Shown here piece after piece: positions 21,941 through 36,204 of a stretch of DNA of 64,000 nt. The notes under the pieces were generated by a model, which saw only the letters and a list, made by a program, of their open reading frames with translations, was not told the DNA's origin and made no database searches. Each line of letters begins with the position of its first letter. Position 1 is the first letter of the stretch. Where the stretch lies: the NCBI GenBank assembly GCA_900491605.1, contig UESW01001684.1:202051-266050 (forward strand), read 5' to 3'. Made by a program: the position numbers and the translations under genes. Origin of the DNA: Calamus simplicifolius. Its lineage: Eukaryota > Streptophyta > Magnoliopsida > Arecales > Arecaceae.

Positions 21941-24900
21941 GATCAATCCGATTGGCATCGATCCGATGGTTGCAATCGATCCAAGCCATGATCCCGATCG
22001 GCGATGATCGATCGGACCGTTGCGATCCATCCGATTGGCTACGATCCGGTGGTTGCGATCGATCCAAGCCATGATCTCGATTGATGATGATCGATCGGAC
22101 GGTTGCGATCCATCCGATCGGCAACGATCCAACGGTTGCGATCGATCCAAGCCATGATCTCGATCGGCGATGATTGATCCGACGGTTGCGATCCTTCCGA
22201 TCAGGACGATCCGATGTTTGCGATCGATCCAAGCCATGATCTTGATCGGCGATGATCGATCCGACGGTTGCGATCCATCCGATCGACGACGATCCCACGG
22301 TTGCGATCGATCAAAGTCATGAACCCGATCGGCAATGATCGATCGGACCTTGCGATCCATCCGATTGGTGACGATCCGATGGTTGCGATCGATCCAAGAC
22401 ATGATCTCGATCGGCGATGATCGATCCGACTATTGCGATCCATCCGATTGGTGACTAACCGACGGTTGCGATCATTCCAAGCCATGGTCCCGATCGGCGA
22501 TGATCGATCCGACGGTTGAGATCCATCCGATCGGCGACGATCCGACGGTTGCGATCGATCCAAGCCATGATCCCAATCGTGGATGATCGATCTGACTGTT
22601 GCGATCCATTCGATCGGTGATGATCCGACGGTTGTGATCGATCCAAGCCATGATCCCGATCGGCGATGATCTATCCGATGGTTGCGATCAATCCGATCGG
22701 CGATGATCCGACGATTGCGATCGATCCAAGCCATGATCCCGATCGGCGATGATCGATCCAACGATTGCGATCCATCCGATCGGCGAAGATCCGATGGTTG
22801 CGATCGATCGAAGCCATGATCCTGATCGGCGATGATCGATGAAACTGTTGCGATCAATCCGATCGGCGTCGATCCGACAGTTGCAATCGATCCAAGCCAA
22901 GATCCCAATCGGCGATGATCGATCGGACCATTGTGATCCATTCGATCGGCTACTATCCGGCGGTTGCGATCGATCCAAGCCATGATCTCAATCGGCGATG
23001 ATCGATCGGACGGTAGCGATCCATCCGATCGGCGACGATCCGATGGTTGCGATCGATCCAAGCCATGATCCCAATCGACGATGATCGATCCGACGGTTGC
23101 GATCATTCCGATCGGCGATGATCCGACAGTTGCGATCGATCCAAGCCATGATCCCGATCGGTGATGATCGATCCGACGGTTGTGATCCATCCGATTGACA
23201 ACAATCCAACTGTTGCGATCGATCTAAGCCGTGATCTCGATGGGCGATGATCAATCAGACCATTGCGATCCATCCGATCGGCGATGATCCGATGGTTGCG
23301 ATCGATCCAAGCCATGATCTCGATCGGCGATGATCGATCTGACTATTGCGATCCATCCGATCGGTGACAAACTGACACTTGCGATCGATCCAAGCCATGA
23401 TCCCGATCGGCGATGATCGATCCGACGGTCTCGATCCATCCGATCCACGACGATCCGACGGTTATGATCGATCTAAGCTATGATCTCGATCGGCGACGAT
23501 CGATCCGATGGTTGTGATCTATCTGATGACAATTCGACGGTTGCGATCGATCCAAGCCATGATCCCGATCGGCGATGATCGATTCGACGGTTGCGATCCA
23601 TCCGATCGGCGATGATCCGATGGTTGCGATCGATCCAAGCCATGATCCCGATTAGCGATGATCGATCCGATGGTTGCAATACATCCGATCGGCGATGATC
23701 CGACGGTTGTGATAGATCCAAGCCATGATCCCGATCAGCGATGATCGATCCGATGGTTGCGATCCATCCGATCGGTGACGATCCAATGGTTGCGATCGAT
23801 CCAAGCCATGATATCGATCGACGATGATCGATCTGACGATCGTGATCCATCAGATTGGCGACGATCCGATGGTTGCGATCGATCGAAGCCATGATCCTGA
23901 TCGATCCGACGGTTGCGATCCATCCAATCGGCGACGATCCGACGGTTACGATCCATTCGATCTGCGAAGATTCGACGGTTGCGATCGATCTAGGCCATGA
24001 TCCTGATTGGCGATGATCGATGAAACTATTGCGATCAATCCTATCGGCGTCAATCTGACAGTTGCAATCGATCCAAGCCATGATCTCAATCGGTGATGAT
24101 CGATCCGACGGTTGCAATCCATCCGATCAGCGAAGATCCAATGGTTGCGATCGATCCAAGCAATGATCCCAATTGGCGATGATCGATCAGACCGTTGCGA
24201 TCAATCCGATCGGCGACGATCCGATGGTTGCGATCGATCCAAGCCATGATCCCGATCAGCGATGATCAATCCGATGATTGTGATCCATCCGATCGGCGAT
24301 GATCCAACGGTTGTGATCGATCCAAGCCATAATCTCGATCTGCGATGATCGATCCGACGGTCGCGATCCATCTGATCCGCGATAATCCGATGGTTGTGAT
24401 CGATCCAAGCCATGATCCTGATCGGCGATAATCGATCGGACCATTGCGATCCATCCGATCGGCTACGATCCGGCGGTTGTGATCGATCCAAGCCATGATC
24501 TTGATCAACGATGATCGATCGGACGGTTGCGATCCATCCGATCGGCGACGATCCGATGGTTGCGATCGATCCAAGCCATGATCTCGATCGGCGATAATCG
24601 ATCCGACGGCTGCGATCCTTTCGATCCGCGATGATCCGATGGTTGCGATCAATGCAAGCCATGATCTCGATCGACGATGATCAATCCGACAGTTGTGATC
24701 CATCCGATCGACGATGATCCAACGGTTGCGATCGATCAAAGTTATGATCCCGATCGGCGATGATCGATCGGACCGTTGCGATCCATCCGATCGGCAACGA
24801 TCCGATGGTTGCGATCGATCCAAGACATGATCTCAATCGGTGATGATCGATCCGACCGTTGCGATCCATCCGATCGGCGATGAACCGACGGTTGCGATCA

Positions 24901-27900
24901 TTCCAAGCCATGGTCCCGATCGGCGATGATCGATCCGATGGTTGCGATCCATCAAATCGGCGATGATCCGATGGTTGCGATCGATCCAAGCCATGATCCC
25001 AATCGGCGATGATCGATCGAACCGTTGCGATCCATCCGATCGGCTACGATCCGGCGGTTGCGATCGATCCAAGTTATGATCCCGATTGTCGATGATCGTT
25101 CTGACGGTTGCGATCCATCCGATCGGTGACGATCCGACGATTGCGATCGATCCAAGCCATGATACCGATCGTCGATGATCGATCCCATGATCGCGATCCA
25201 TCCGATTGGTGACGATCCGACAGTTGCGATCGATCGAAGCCATGATCCCGATCGGCGATGATCGATCCGACGGTTGCGATCCATCCGATCGACGATGATC
25301 CAACGGTTGCGATCGATCCAAGCTATGATCCTGATCGGCGATGATCGATCCGACGGTTGCGATCCATCCGATCAGCATCGATCCATCCGATGGCTGCGAT
25401 CGATCCAAGCCATGATCCCGATCGGCGATGATCGATCTGACGGTTGTGATCCATCCGATCCGCGAAGATCCAATGGTTGCAATCGATCCAAGCAATAATC
25501 CCAATCGGCGATGATCGATCAAACCATTGTGATCAATCCGATTGGCGACGATCCGATGGTTGCGATCGATCCAAGCCATGATCCCGATCGGCGATGATCG
25601 ATCCAAACGTTGCGATCAATCCGATCGGCAACGATCCGACGGTTGCGATCCATCCATGCCATGATCCCGATCGAGGATGACCGATCCGACGATTGTGATC
25701 CATCCGATAGACGATGATCTGACGGTTGCGATCGATCCAAGCCATGATCTCGATCTGCGATGGTCGATCATACCGTTGCGATCCATCCGATCGGTGATGA
25801 TCCGACGGCTGTGATCGATCCAACCCATGATTCTGATAGGCGATGATCGATCGGACTGTTGCGATCCATCCGATTGGTGAGGATCCGATGGTTGTGATCC
25901 ATCCGATCGGCAACGATCCGATGGTTGCAATCGATCTAAGCCATGATCCCGATCGGCGATGTTCGATCCGACGGTTGCGATCCATCCGATCGGCGATGAT
26001 TCGACTATTGCGATCGATCCAAGCCATGATCTCGATCGGTGATGATCGATCCGATGGTTGTGATCCATCCAATTGGCGAGGATCCGACGGTTACGATCGA
26101 TCCAAGACATGATCACGATCGGCTATGATCGATACGACGGTTGCTATCCATCCGTTCTGCGACGATCCGACGGTTGCGATCACTCGAAGCCATATCCCGA
26201 TCGGTAATTATCGATCCGACGGTTGGGATCCATCCGATCGGCGACGATCCGACGATTGCAATCGATCCAAGCCATGATCCCGATCGGCAATGATAGATCA
26301 AACGGTTGCGATCCATCCGATCGGCGATGATTCGACGGTTGCAATCGATCCAAGCCATGATCCCGATCGGCAATGATAGATCAAACGGTTGCGATCCATC
26401 CAATCGGCGATGATCCGACGGTTGCGATCAATCCAAGCCATGATCATGATCACCGATCATCGATCCGACAGTTGCGATCCATCCGATCGGCGACGATCCA
26501 ATGGTTGCGATCGATCCAAGCCATGATCCCGATCGGTGATGATCGATCCGATAGTTGCGATCCATCCGATCGGCTACGATCCAACGGTTGTGATCGATCC
26601 AAGCCATGATCCCGATCGGCGATGATCGATCCGACAATTGCAATCCATCCAATCAGCGATCATCCGATGGTTGCGATCGATGCAAGCCATGATACCGATC
26701 AGCGATGATCGATTCGACAATTGCAATCCATCCAATCAGCGATCATCCGACGGTTGCGATCGATGCAAGCCATGATCCCGATCTGTGATGATCGATCCGA
26801 CGGTTGCGATCCATCCGATCGGCGACGATCCGACGGTTGCGATCGATCCAAGCTATGATCCCGATCAGCGATGATCGATCCGATGGCTGCGATCCATCCG
26901 ATCGGCGACAATCCGACGGTTGCAATGGATCCAACCCATGATCCCATTCGGCAATGATCGATCAGATCGGCAAAGATCCTACTGTTGCGATCTTTCCAAG
27001 CCATGATCCCGATCGGCGATGATCGATTGGACCGTTGCGATCAATTCGATCGGCGGCGATTCGATGGTTGTGATCGATCCAAGCCATGAACCCGATCGGC
27101 GATGATCGATCCGACGGTTGCGATCCATCCAATCAGCGATGATCCGATGGTTGCGATCGATCCAAGCCACTATCCCGATAGGCGATGATCGATCCGACAG
27201 TTGCAATCCATCCAAACGGTGATGATCCCACGGTTGTGATCGATCCAAGCTATAATCCCGATCGGCGATGATCAATCCGACGGTTGCGATCCATTCGGTC
27301 GGTGAAGATCCGATGGTTGCGATCGTTCCAAACAATGATCCCAATCGACGATGATCGATCAGACCGTTGCGATTAATCCGATCGGCGACGATCCGACGGT
27401 TGCGATCGATCCAAGCCGTGATCCCGATCAGCGATGATCGATACGACGATTGCAATACATCCAATCGGCGATGATCCAACGGTTGCGATCGATCCAAGCC
27501 ATGATCCCGATCGTCGATGATCGATCAGACAGTTGCGGTCCATCCGATCGGCGACGATCCAACGGTTGCGATCGATCCAAGCCATGATCCCAATCGGCGA
27601 TGATCGATTCGACGATCGCGATCCATCCGATTGGCGATGATCCGATGGTTGCGATCGATCGAAGCCATGATCCTTATCGATCCGATGGTTGCGATCCATC
27701 CGATCGGCGATGATCCTACGGTTGTGATCCATTCGATTGGCAAAAATTCGACGGTTGCGATTGATCCAAGCCATGATCCCCGATCGGCGATGATCGATGA
27801 AACTGTTGCGATCAACCCTATCGGCGTCGATCTGACAGTTGCAATCGATCCAAGCCATGATCTCGATCGGCGATGATCGATCCGACGGTTGCGATCCATC

Positions 27901-30900
27901 CGATCAGCGAAGATCCCATGGTTGCGATCGATCCATGCAATGATCCTAATCGGCGATGATCGATCAGATCGTTTTGATCAATCCGATCGGCAACGATCCA
28001 ACGATTGCGATCGATCCAAGCGGTGATCCCAATCAGCGATGATCAATCCGACGGTTACGATCCATCCGATCGGCGATGATCCGACGACGATTGCGATCGA
28101 TCCAAGCCATAATCCCGATCGGCCATGATCGATCCGACGGTTGCGATCTATCCGATTCCGCGATGATCAGACGGTTGTGATCGATCCAAGCTATGATCCC
28201 GATCAACGATGATCGATCCAAAGGTTGTGATCCAACCGATCGGCGACAATCCGACGGTTGCGATCAATCCAAGCCATGATCCCGATCGGTGATGATCGAT
28301 CCGACGGTTGCGATCCATCCGATCGATGACGATCTGACGGTTGCGATCGATCCAAGCCATGATCCCGATCGGCGATGATCGATCCTATGGTTGCGATCCA
28401 TCCGATTGGTGAAGATCCAATGGTTGCAATCGATCCAAGCCATGATCCTGATCGGCGATGATCGACGAAACTATTGCAATCAATCCGATCGACGTCGATC
28501 CGACGGTTGCAATCGATCCAAGCCATGACCTCGATCGGCGATGATCGATCGGACCGTTGCGATCCATCCGATCGGCTACGATCCGGCGGTTGCGATAGAT
28601 CCAAGCCATGATCTCGATCGGTAATGATTGATCAGACGGTTTTGATCCATCCGATCGGCGACGATCCGATGGTTTCGATCGATCCAAGCCATGATCCCGA
28701 TCGGCGATGATCGATCCGAGGGTTGGGATCCATCCAATCGGTGAAGATCCGACTGTTGCGATCGATCCAAGCCATGATCCCAATCGGCGATGATTGATTG
28801 GAACATTGCGATCAATTCGATCGGTGACGATTCAACGGTTGTGATCGATACAAGCCATGAACCCGATCGGCGATGATCGATCCGACGGTTGCGATCCATC
28901 CGATCAGCAATGATCCAACGGTTGCGATCGATCCAAGCCATGATCCCGATTGGCGATGATCTATATCCGACGGTTGCAATCCATCCAAACGGCGACGATC
29001 CCACGGTTATGATCGATCCAAGCCATGATTCCGATCGGCGATGATCGATCCGACGATTGCGATCCATTCGATCGGCGAAGATCCGATGGTTGCAATCGAT
29101 CCAAGCAATGATCACAATCGGCAATGATCGATCAGACCATTGCGATCAATCCGATCGGCGACGTTCCGACGGTTGCGATCGATCCAAGCTGTGATCCCGA
29201 TCAGTGATAATTGATCCGATGGTTGTAATCGATCCAAGCCATGATCCCGATCATCGATGATCAATCCGACGATTGCGATCCATCCGATCAGCGATGATCC
29301 AACGGTTGCGATCGATCCAAGCCATGATACTGATCGGCGATGATCGATCTGACGATCGTGATCCATCCTATTGGCGACGATCCGATGGTTGCGATCGATC
29401 GAAGCCATGATCCTGATCGATCTGACGGTTGCGATCCCTCCGATCGACGATGATCCGACGGTTGCGATCCATCCGATCGGTGAAGATCCGACGGTTGTGA
29501 TCGATCCAAGCCATGATCCTGATCGGCGATGATCGATGAAACTGTTGCGATCAATCCTATCGGCGTTGATCTGACAGTTGCACTCGATCCAAGCCATGAT
29601 CTCGTTCAGCGATGATCGATCTGACGGTTGTGATCCATCCGATCAGCAAAGATCCCATGGCTGCGATCGATCCAAGCAATAATCCCAATCGGCGATGATC
29701 GATCAGACCGTTGCGATCAATCCGATCGGCGACGATCCGACGGTTGCGATCGATCCAAGCCGTGATCCCGATCAGCGATCATCAATCCGATGGTTGTGAT
29801 CCATCCGATCGGCGATGATCCGACGGTTGCGATCGATCCAAGCCATAGTCCCGATCGGCGATGATCGATCCAACGGTCACGATCCATCCAATCCGCGATG
29901 ATCCGACGGTTGTGATCGATCCAAGCCATGATCTCGATCGGCGATGATCGATCCGATGGTTGTGATCCAATTAACCGGTGATGATCCGATGTTTGCGATC
30001 GATGCAAGCCATGATCCCGATCGGCGATGATCGATCCGACGGTTACGATCCATCCGATCGGCGATGATCCGATGGTTGCGATCGATCCAAGCCATGATAT
30101 CGATCGGCGATGATCGATCCTATGGTTGTGATTTATCCGATCGGTGAAGATCCGACGATTGCGATCGATCCAAGCCATGATCCGGATCGGCGATGATCGA
30201 CGAAACTATTGCGATCAATCCGATCGGCATCGATCCGACGGTTGCAATCGATCCAAGCCATTATTCCGATTGGCATTGATCGATCGGACCATTGCGATCC
30301 ATCCGATCGGCTACGATCCGACGGTTGCGATCGATCCAAGCCATGATCTCGATTGGCAAAGATCGATCAAACGGTTGTGATCCATCCGATCGGCGACTAT
30401 CCGACGGTTGCGATCCATCCAATCAGCGACGATCCGACGGTTGCGATCGATCCAAGCCATGATCTCGATCGGCAATGATAGATCCGACGGTGGGATCAAT
30501 CCGATCGGCGTCGATCCGACGGTTGCAATCAATCCAAGCCATGATCTCGATCGGCGATGATCGATCGGACCATTGCGATCCATCCGATCAGCTACGATCC
30601 GGCGATTGCGATAGATCCAAGCCATGATCTCGATCGGCAATGATCGATCGGACGGTTGCGATCCATCCGATCGGCGACGATCCGATGGTTGCAATCGATC
30701 CAAGCCATGATCCCGATCGGCGATGATCGATCCGTCAGTTGGGATCCATCCAATCGGTGAAGATCCGACTGTTGCGATCGATCCAAGCCATGATCCTGAT
30801 CGGCGATGATCGACGAAACTATTGCGATCAATCCGATCGGCGTCGATCCGACGGTTGCAATCGATCCAAGCCATGATCCCGATCGAAGATGATCGATCGA

Positions 30901-33493
30901 ACCGTTGCGATCCATCCGATCGGCTATGATCTGGCGCTTGCGATTGATCCAAGCCATTATCTCGATCGGTAATGATCGATCGGACGGTTGCGATCCATCC
31001 GATCGGCAATGATCCGACAGTTGCGATCGATCCAAGCTATGATCCCGATCGGCGATGATCGATTCGACGGTTGCGATCCATCCGATCGGCAAAGATCCAA
31101 CTGTTGTGATCGATCCAAGCCATGATCTCGATTGGCGATGATCGATTGGACCGTTGCGATCAATTCGATCGGCGATGATTAGACGGTTGCGATCGATCCA
31201 AGCCATGAACCCAATCGGCGATGATCGATCCGACGGTTGCGATCCATCCGATCAGCGACGATCCGACGGTTGCGATCAATCCAAGCCATGATCCCGATCG
31301 GCGATGATATATTCGACGGTTGCAATCCATCCAAATGGCGACGATCCCACGGTTGTGATCGATCCAAGCCATGATCCCGATCAGCGATGATCGATCCGAC
31401 GGTTGCGATCAATTTGATCGGCGAAGATCCGATTTTTGCGATCGATCCAAGCAATGATCCCAATCGGCGATGATCGATCAGACCGTTGTGATCAATCCGA
31501 TCGGCGACGATCCAACGATTGCGATCGATCCAAGTCGTGATCTCGATCAGCGATGATCGATCCGACGGTTGTAATACATCCGATCGGCAACGATCCAATG
31601 GTTGCGATTGATCCAAGCCATGATTACGATCGTCGATGATCGATCCGACGGTTGCGATCCATCCGATCGGCGATGATCCATCGGTTGTGATCGATCCAAG
31701 CCATGATACCAATCGACGATGATCGATCCGACGATCGCGATCCATCCGATTGGCGACGATCCGATGGTTGCGATCGATCGAAGCCATGATCCTGATCGAT
31801 TCGATGGTTGCGATCCATCCGATCGGCGACGATCCGACGGTTGCGATCCATCCAATCGGCGAAGATTCTACAGTTGCGATCGATCCAAGCCATGACCCTG
31901 ATCAGTGATGATCGATGAAACAGTTGCGATCAATCCTATCGACGTCGATCTGACAGTTGCAATCGATCCAAGCCATAATCTCGATCGGCGATGATCGATC
32001 CGACGGTTGCGATCCATCCGATTAGCGAAGATCCAATGGTTGCGATCGATCCAAGCAATGATCTCAATCGGCGATGATCGATCAGACCGTTGCGATCAAT
32101 CCGATCGGCGACGATCCGATGGTTGCGATCGATCCAAGCCGTGATCCCAATCAGCGATGATCAATCCGATGGTTGCAATCCATCCGATCGGTGACAATCC
32201 GACGGTTGCGATCGATGCAAGCCATAATCCCGATCGGCGATGATCGATCCGACGATCGTGATCCATCCGATCCGCAATGATCAGACAGTTGTGATCGATC
32301 CAAGCCATGATCCCGATCGGCGATGATCGATCCGATGGTTGTGATCCAACTGATCGGCGACAATCCAACGGTTGCGATCGATCCAAGCCATGATCCCGAT
32401 CGGCGATGATCGATCCGACGGTTGCGATCAATCCAAGCCATGATCCCAATCGGTGATGATCGATCCGACGATTGCGATCGATCCAAGCCATGATCCCGAT
32501 CGGCGATGATCGATCCTATGGTTGTGATCCATCCGATCGGCGAGGATCCGACGGTTGAGATCATTCCAAGCCATGGTCCCGATCGGCGATGATCGACGAA
32601 ACTATTGCGATCAATCCGATTGGCGTCGATCCGACGGTTGCAATCGATCCAAGCCATGATCTCGATCGGCGATGATCGATCGGACCGTTGTGATCCATCC
32701 GATCGGAGATGATCCGATGGTTGCGATCAATCCAAGACATGATCTCGATAAGCGATGATCGATCCAATCGTTGCGATCCATCCGATCGGCAATGAACCGA
32801 CAGTTGCGATCATTCCAAGCCATGATCCCGATCGGCGATGATCGATCCGATGGTTGCAATTCATCTGATCGGCGAAGATCCGACGGTTGCGATCGATCCA
32901 ACCATGATCCCGATCGACGATGATCGATCGGACCGTTGCGATCCATCCGATCGGCTATGATCTGGCTCTTGTGATCGATCCAAGCCATTATCTCGATCAG
33001 TAATGATCGATCGGACGGTTGCAATCCATCTGATCGGTAACGATCCGACGGTTGCGATCGATCCAAGTCATGATCCCGATCGGCGATGATCGATCCGACG
33101 GTTGTGATCTATCCGATCGGTGAAGATCCGACTGTTGCAATCGATCCAAGCCATGATCCCCGATCAGTGATGATCGATTGGACCATTGCGATCAATTTGA
33201 TCAGCGACGATTCGATGGTTGCGATCGATCCAAGCCATAAAACCGATCGGCGATGATTGAACCGACGGTTGCGATCCATCCGATCGGCAACGATCCGACG
33301 GTTGCGATCAATCCAATCCATGATCCCGATCAGCAATGATCGATCCGATGGTTGCGATCCATCTGATCGGCGAAGATCCGACTGTTGCGATCGAGCCAAA
33401 CCATGATCCCGATCGGCGATGATCGATTGGACCGTTGCGATCAATTCGATCGCCAACGATTCAACGGTTACGATCGATCGAAGCCATGAACCC
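21941..33493. repeat. Satellite A array 2 (about 11.5 kb)
   Basis: Second, uninterrupted array of the 83-bp GATC-phased satellite, same orientation as array 1. It lies between satellite B blocks. Higher-order structure is again visible: the GAAAC-containing marker monomer occurs at 24022, 27799, 29538 and 31917 with matching neighbours, and the last pair is 2379 bp apart, the same as the 2.38-kb period in array 1. No transposon interrupts it. Minus-strand open frames of up to 329 codons are periodic and I do not consider them genes. Confidence 0.95.
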
Positions 33494-35997
33494 GATCGGG
33501 TCGAGCCAAACTTAGATCAAATTTCAAAATAAGTCCAATCTAAAGCATTGCAACAAGACCAGGTTAGATCAAATTAGATCCACATGAATCAAATCTAACA
33601 TTGCTCTAAGAAAAGGTTGGATCAAACCCAAATCAAGCCAAATCGAGAGCGTTGCTCGAGGATCGAGTTGGATCAAACTTATATCAAACCCAAATCAAGT
33701 CCAATCTGGATTCTATTATTGTTATATCGAACTCAATCAAACTTTGATCAAACCCCAATCAAGTTCAATTTAAAGCATTGCTCTAAGATCATGGTGGATT
33801 AAACTGAAATCAAACCTGGAACAAATCAAATATGTAACGTTGCTCTAAGATCGGGTTCAACTAAACTTGGATCAAATCGGAATTAAGTTCAATATGGAGC
33901 CTTGATCTTAGGTTGAGCTTGATCAAACCAAGATCAAACACAAATCAAGTCCGATGTAGAGCATTCCTCAAAGATCGTATTGGATCAAACTTATATCAAT
34001 CTCGAACTAAGTGAAATATGCTGCATTCCTCCAAGATTGATTTGGTTCAAACTCAAATCAAATATGAATCAAATGCAATTTAATAATGCATTGTTCCAAG
34101 AGAGGGTCGGATCGAACTTAGGTCAAACCCAAAAAAAAGTTCGATATGGAGCATTTCTCTAAGTTCGGGTTGGATCAATCTTAGCTCTAAGATGAATCAA
34201 GTTCAATATGGAGTGATGCTGCATCATGATCAGGTTAGATCAAACACTAATCAAGTCTAATTTTGAGTGTTGCTTTAAGATTAGGCTCGATGAAGTTAAA
34301 GATAACACCCAAATCAAGTTTAATCGAGAGCATTGCACTAAGATTGGGTTTGATCAAACTTAGAATAAACCCAAATCAGATCAAATCTAAAGCGTTGCCC
34401 CAATAAAATTGGGTTCGATAAAACAACAAACCTAAATCAAGTCTTTTTTAGAGTGCTGCTTCAAGATCGGGTTAGTTCAAACCAAGATGGAGCCCAAATT
34501 AAGTATAATATGAAGCATTGCTTTGATATCAATTTAGATCAAACTCTGATCGAACCTGAATCAAGTTAAACTAGGAGCATCGTTTGAAGATCAAGTTAGG
34601 TCAAACCCGAATCGAGTTCAATTTAGAGGGTTACTCCATGATTAGTTCAGATCAAATAAGATCAAGCCCGAATCAACTTCAATCTAAAACATTATAATAT
34701 GATCGGCCTAGATCAAACTTTGATCTCTTTTCATTTGATCGAACCTGAATCAAGTCCAGTCTAGAGCAATGCTCCACAAGATTAGTTTGAATGAAACGAA
34801 GATCAAACTTGAATTTAGTTCAATATGCTGCATTTGTTTAAAAATTGGGTTAGATCAAACTAATGTCAATTCTGAATCAAGTCCAATCTCGATCATTGGC
34901 ACAAGTTTGGGTTAGATCAAACTAAGATCGGACCTAAATAAAATCTCATACGGAGCGTTGCTCCAAGATTGAAATTAGATCAAACTTAAATCAAACATGA
35001 GTCAAGTCCAACGTGGAGCATCGTTTCAAGATTGTGTTGGTTCAAACTTAGATCAAACCTCAATTAAGTACAATCTCGAGCATTCCTCCAATATTGATAG
35101 ATCAAAGTTAGATCAAATTAGACCAAATTCGAATCAAACCCAAATCTTGAACCAAGCTCAAGTTAAACCCAAATCAGATCCCATCTAGACAATTGCTCCG
35201 AGATTGGGTCAGATAAAATTTACATCAAACATGAATCAACTTCAATTTAGAGTGTTGAATCAAGATATGGTTAAATCAAATTAAATCAAACACAAATCAA
35301 GTTCAATCTAGAGCACTTATATAATATCGGGTTGGATAGAATTAAGATCAATCCTAAATAAAGTTAAATATAGAGCATTATTCTAAGATCGGGTTAGATG
35401 GAGCAAAGTTCAGACCCAAATAAAGTTCATTCTTGAGCGTTACACCAAGATAGGGTGAAATCAAACTAAAATCAAGTTCAATCGAAGCATTACTCCATGA
35501 TTGGATTAGATCTAACAACCTACATCAAGCTAAATGAAGTTCAATCTGGAGCGTTGCTACAAGATCGGGCCAAATCAAGGCTAAATCAATTTGAATTTGG
35601 AATGTTGCTCTAAGTTCGGATTGGATCAAACTTAGATCAAACCTTCTGAGTCAAGCCCAATTGGAAGTGATGCTCCAAGATCGGGTCGAGCCAAACTTTG
35701 ATCAAATTTCAAAATAAGTCCAATCTAAAGCATTACCAGGTTAGATCAAATTAGATCCACATGAATCAAATCTAATTTGCAGCATTGCTCTAAGAAAAGG
35801 TTGGATCAAACCCAAATCAAGTCAAATCGAGAGCGTTGCTCGAGGATCGAGTTGGATCAAACTTATATCAAACCCAAATCAAGTCCAATCTGGATTCTAT
35901 TATTGTTATATCGAACTCAATCAAACTTTGATCAAACCCCAATCAAGTTCAATTTATAGCATTGCTCTAAGATCATGGTGGATTAAATAGAAATCAA
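33494..35997. repeat. Satellite B array 2 with 2184-bp higher-order repeat
   Basis: Satellite B resumes through the word GATCGG shared with satellite A. The landmark GAGAGCGTTGCTCGAGG lies at 33645 and 35829, giving a 2184-bp period of about 35 monomers. It contains the LINE-3 target monomer uninterrupted (33600 and 35785). The array is cut by the poly(T) of LINE-4 at 35998 and does not resume after that element. Confidence 0.92.
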
Positions 35998-36066
35998 TTT
36001 TTTTTTTTTTTTTTGAAAGTTGAAGGTGTGATTTGTATTAATCAGGGAGTTATAAGTACAAGAAAC

Positions 36067-36080
36067 CGGGACAGAGCCCG
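36067..36080 (-). other. LINE-4 3'-UTR hairpin
   Basis: CGGG and CCCG arms around a 6-base loop, a little over 50 bases from the poly(A) tail in element orientation. Confidence 0.6.
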
Positions 36081-36204
36081 AAAAGCAAAACTAGCAAGGG
36101 AAATGCATCCACCAAAAGATTGAAAACCTCAAACCGAGGATAACCAGACTAGAGGGGAGCCTCCAAAAATCTAACAAAGAGATTACAAGGACAATAACAG
36201 GTTA

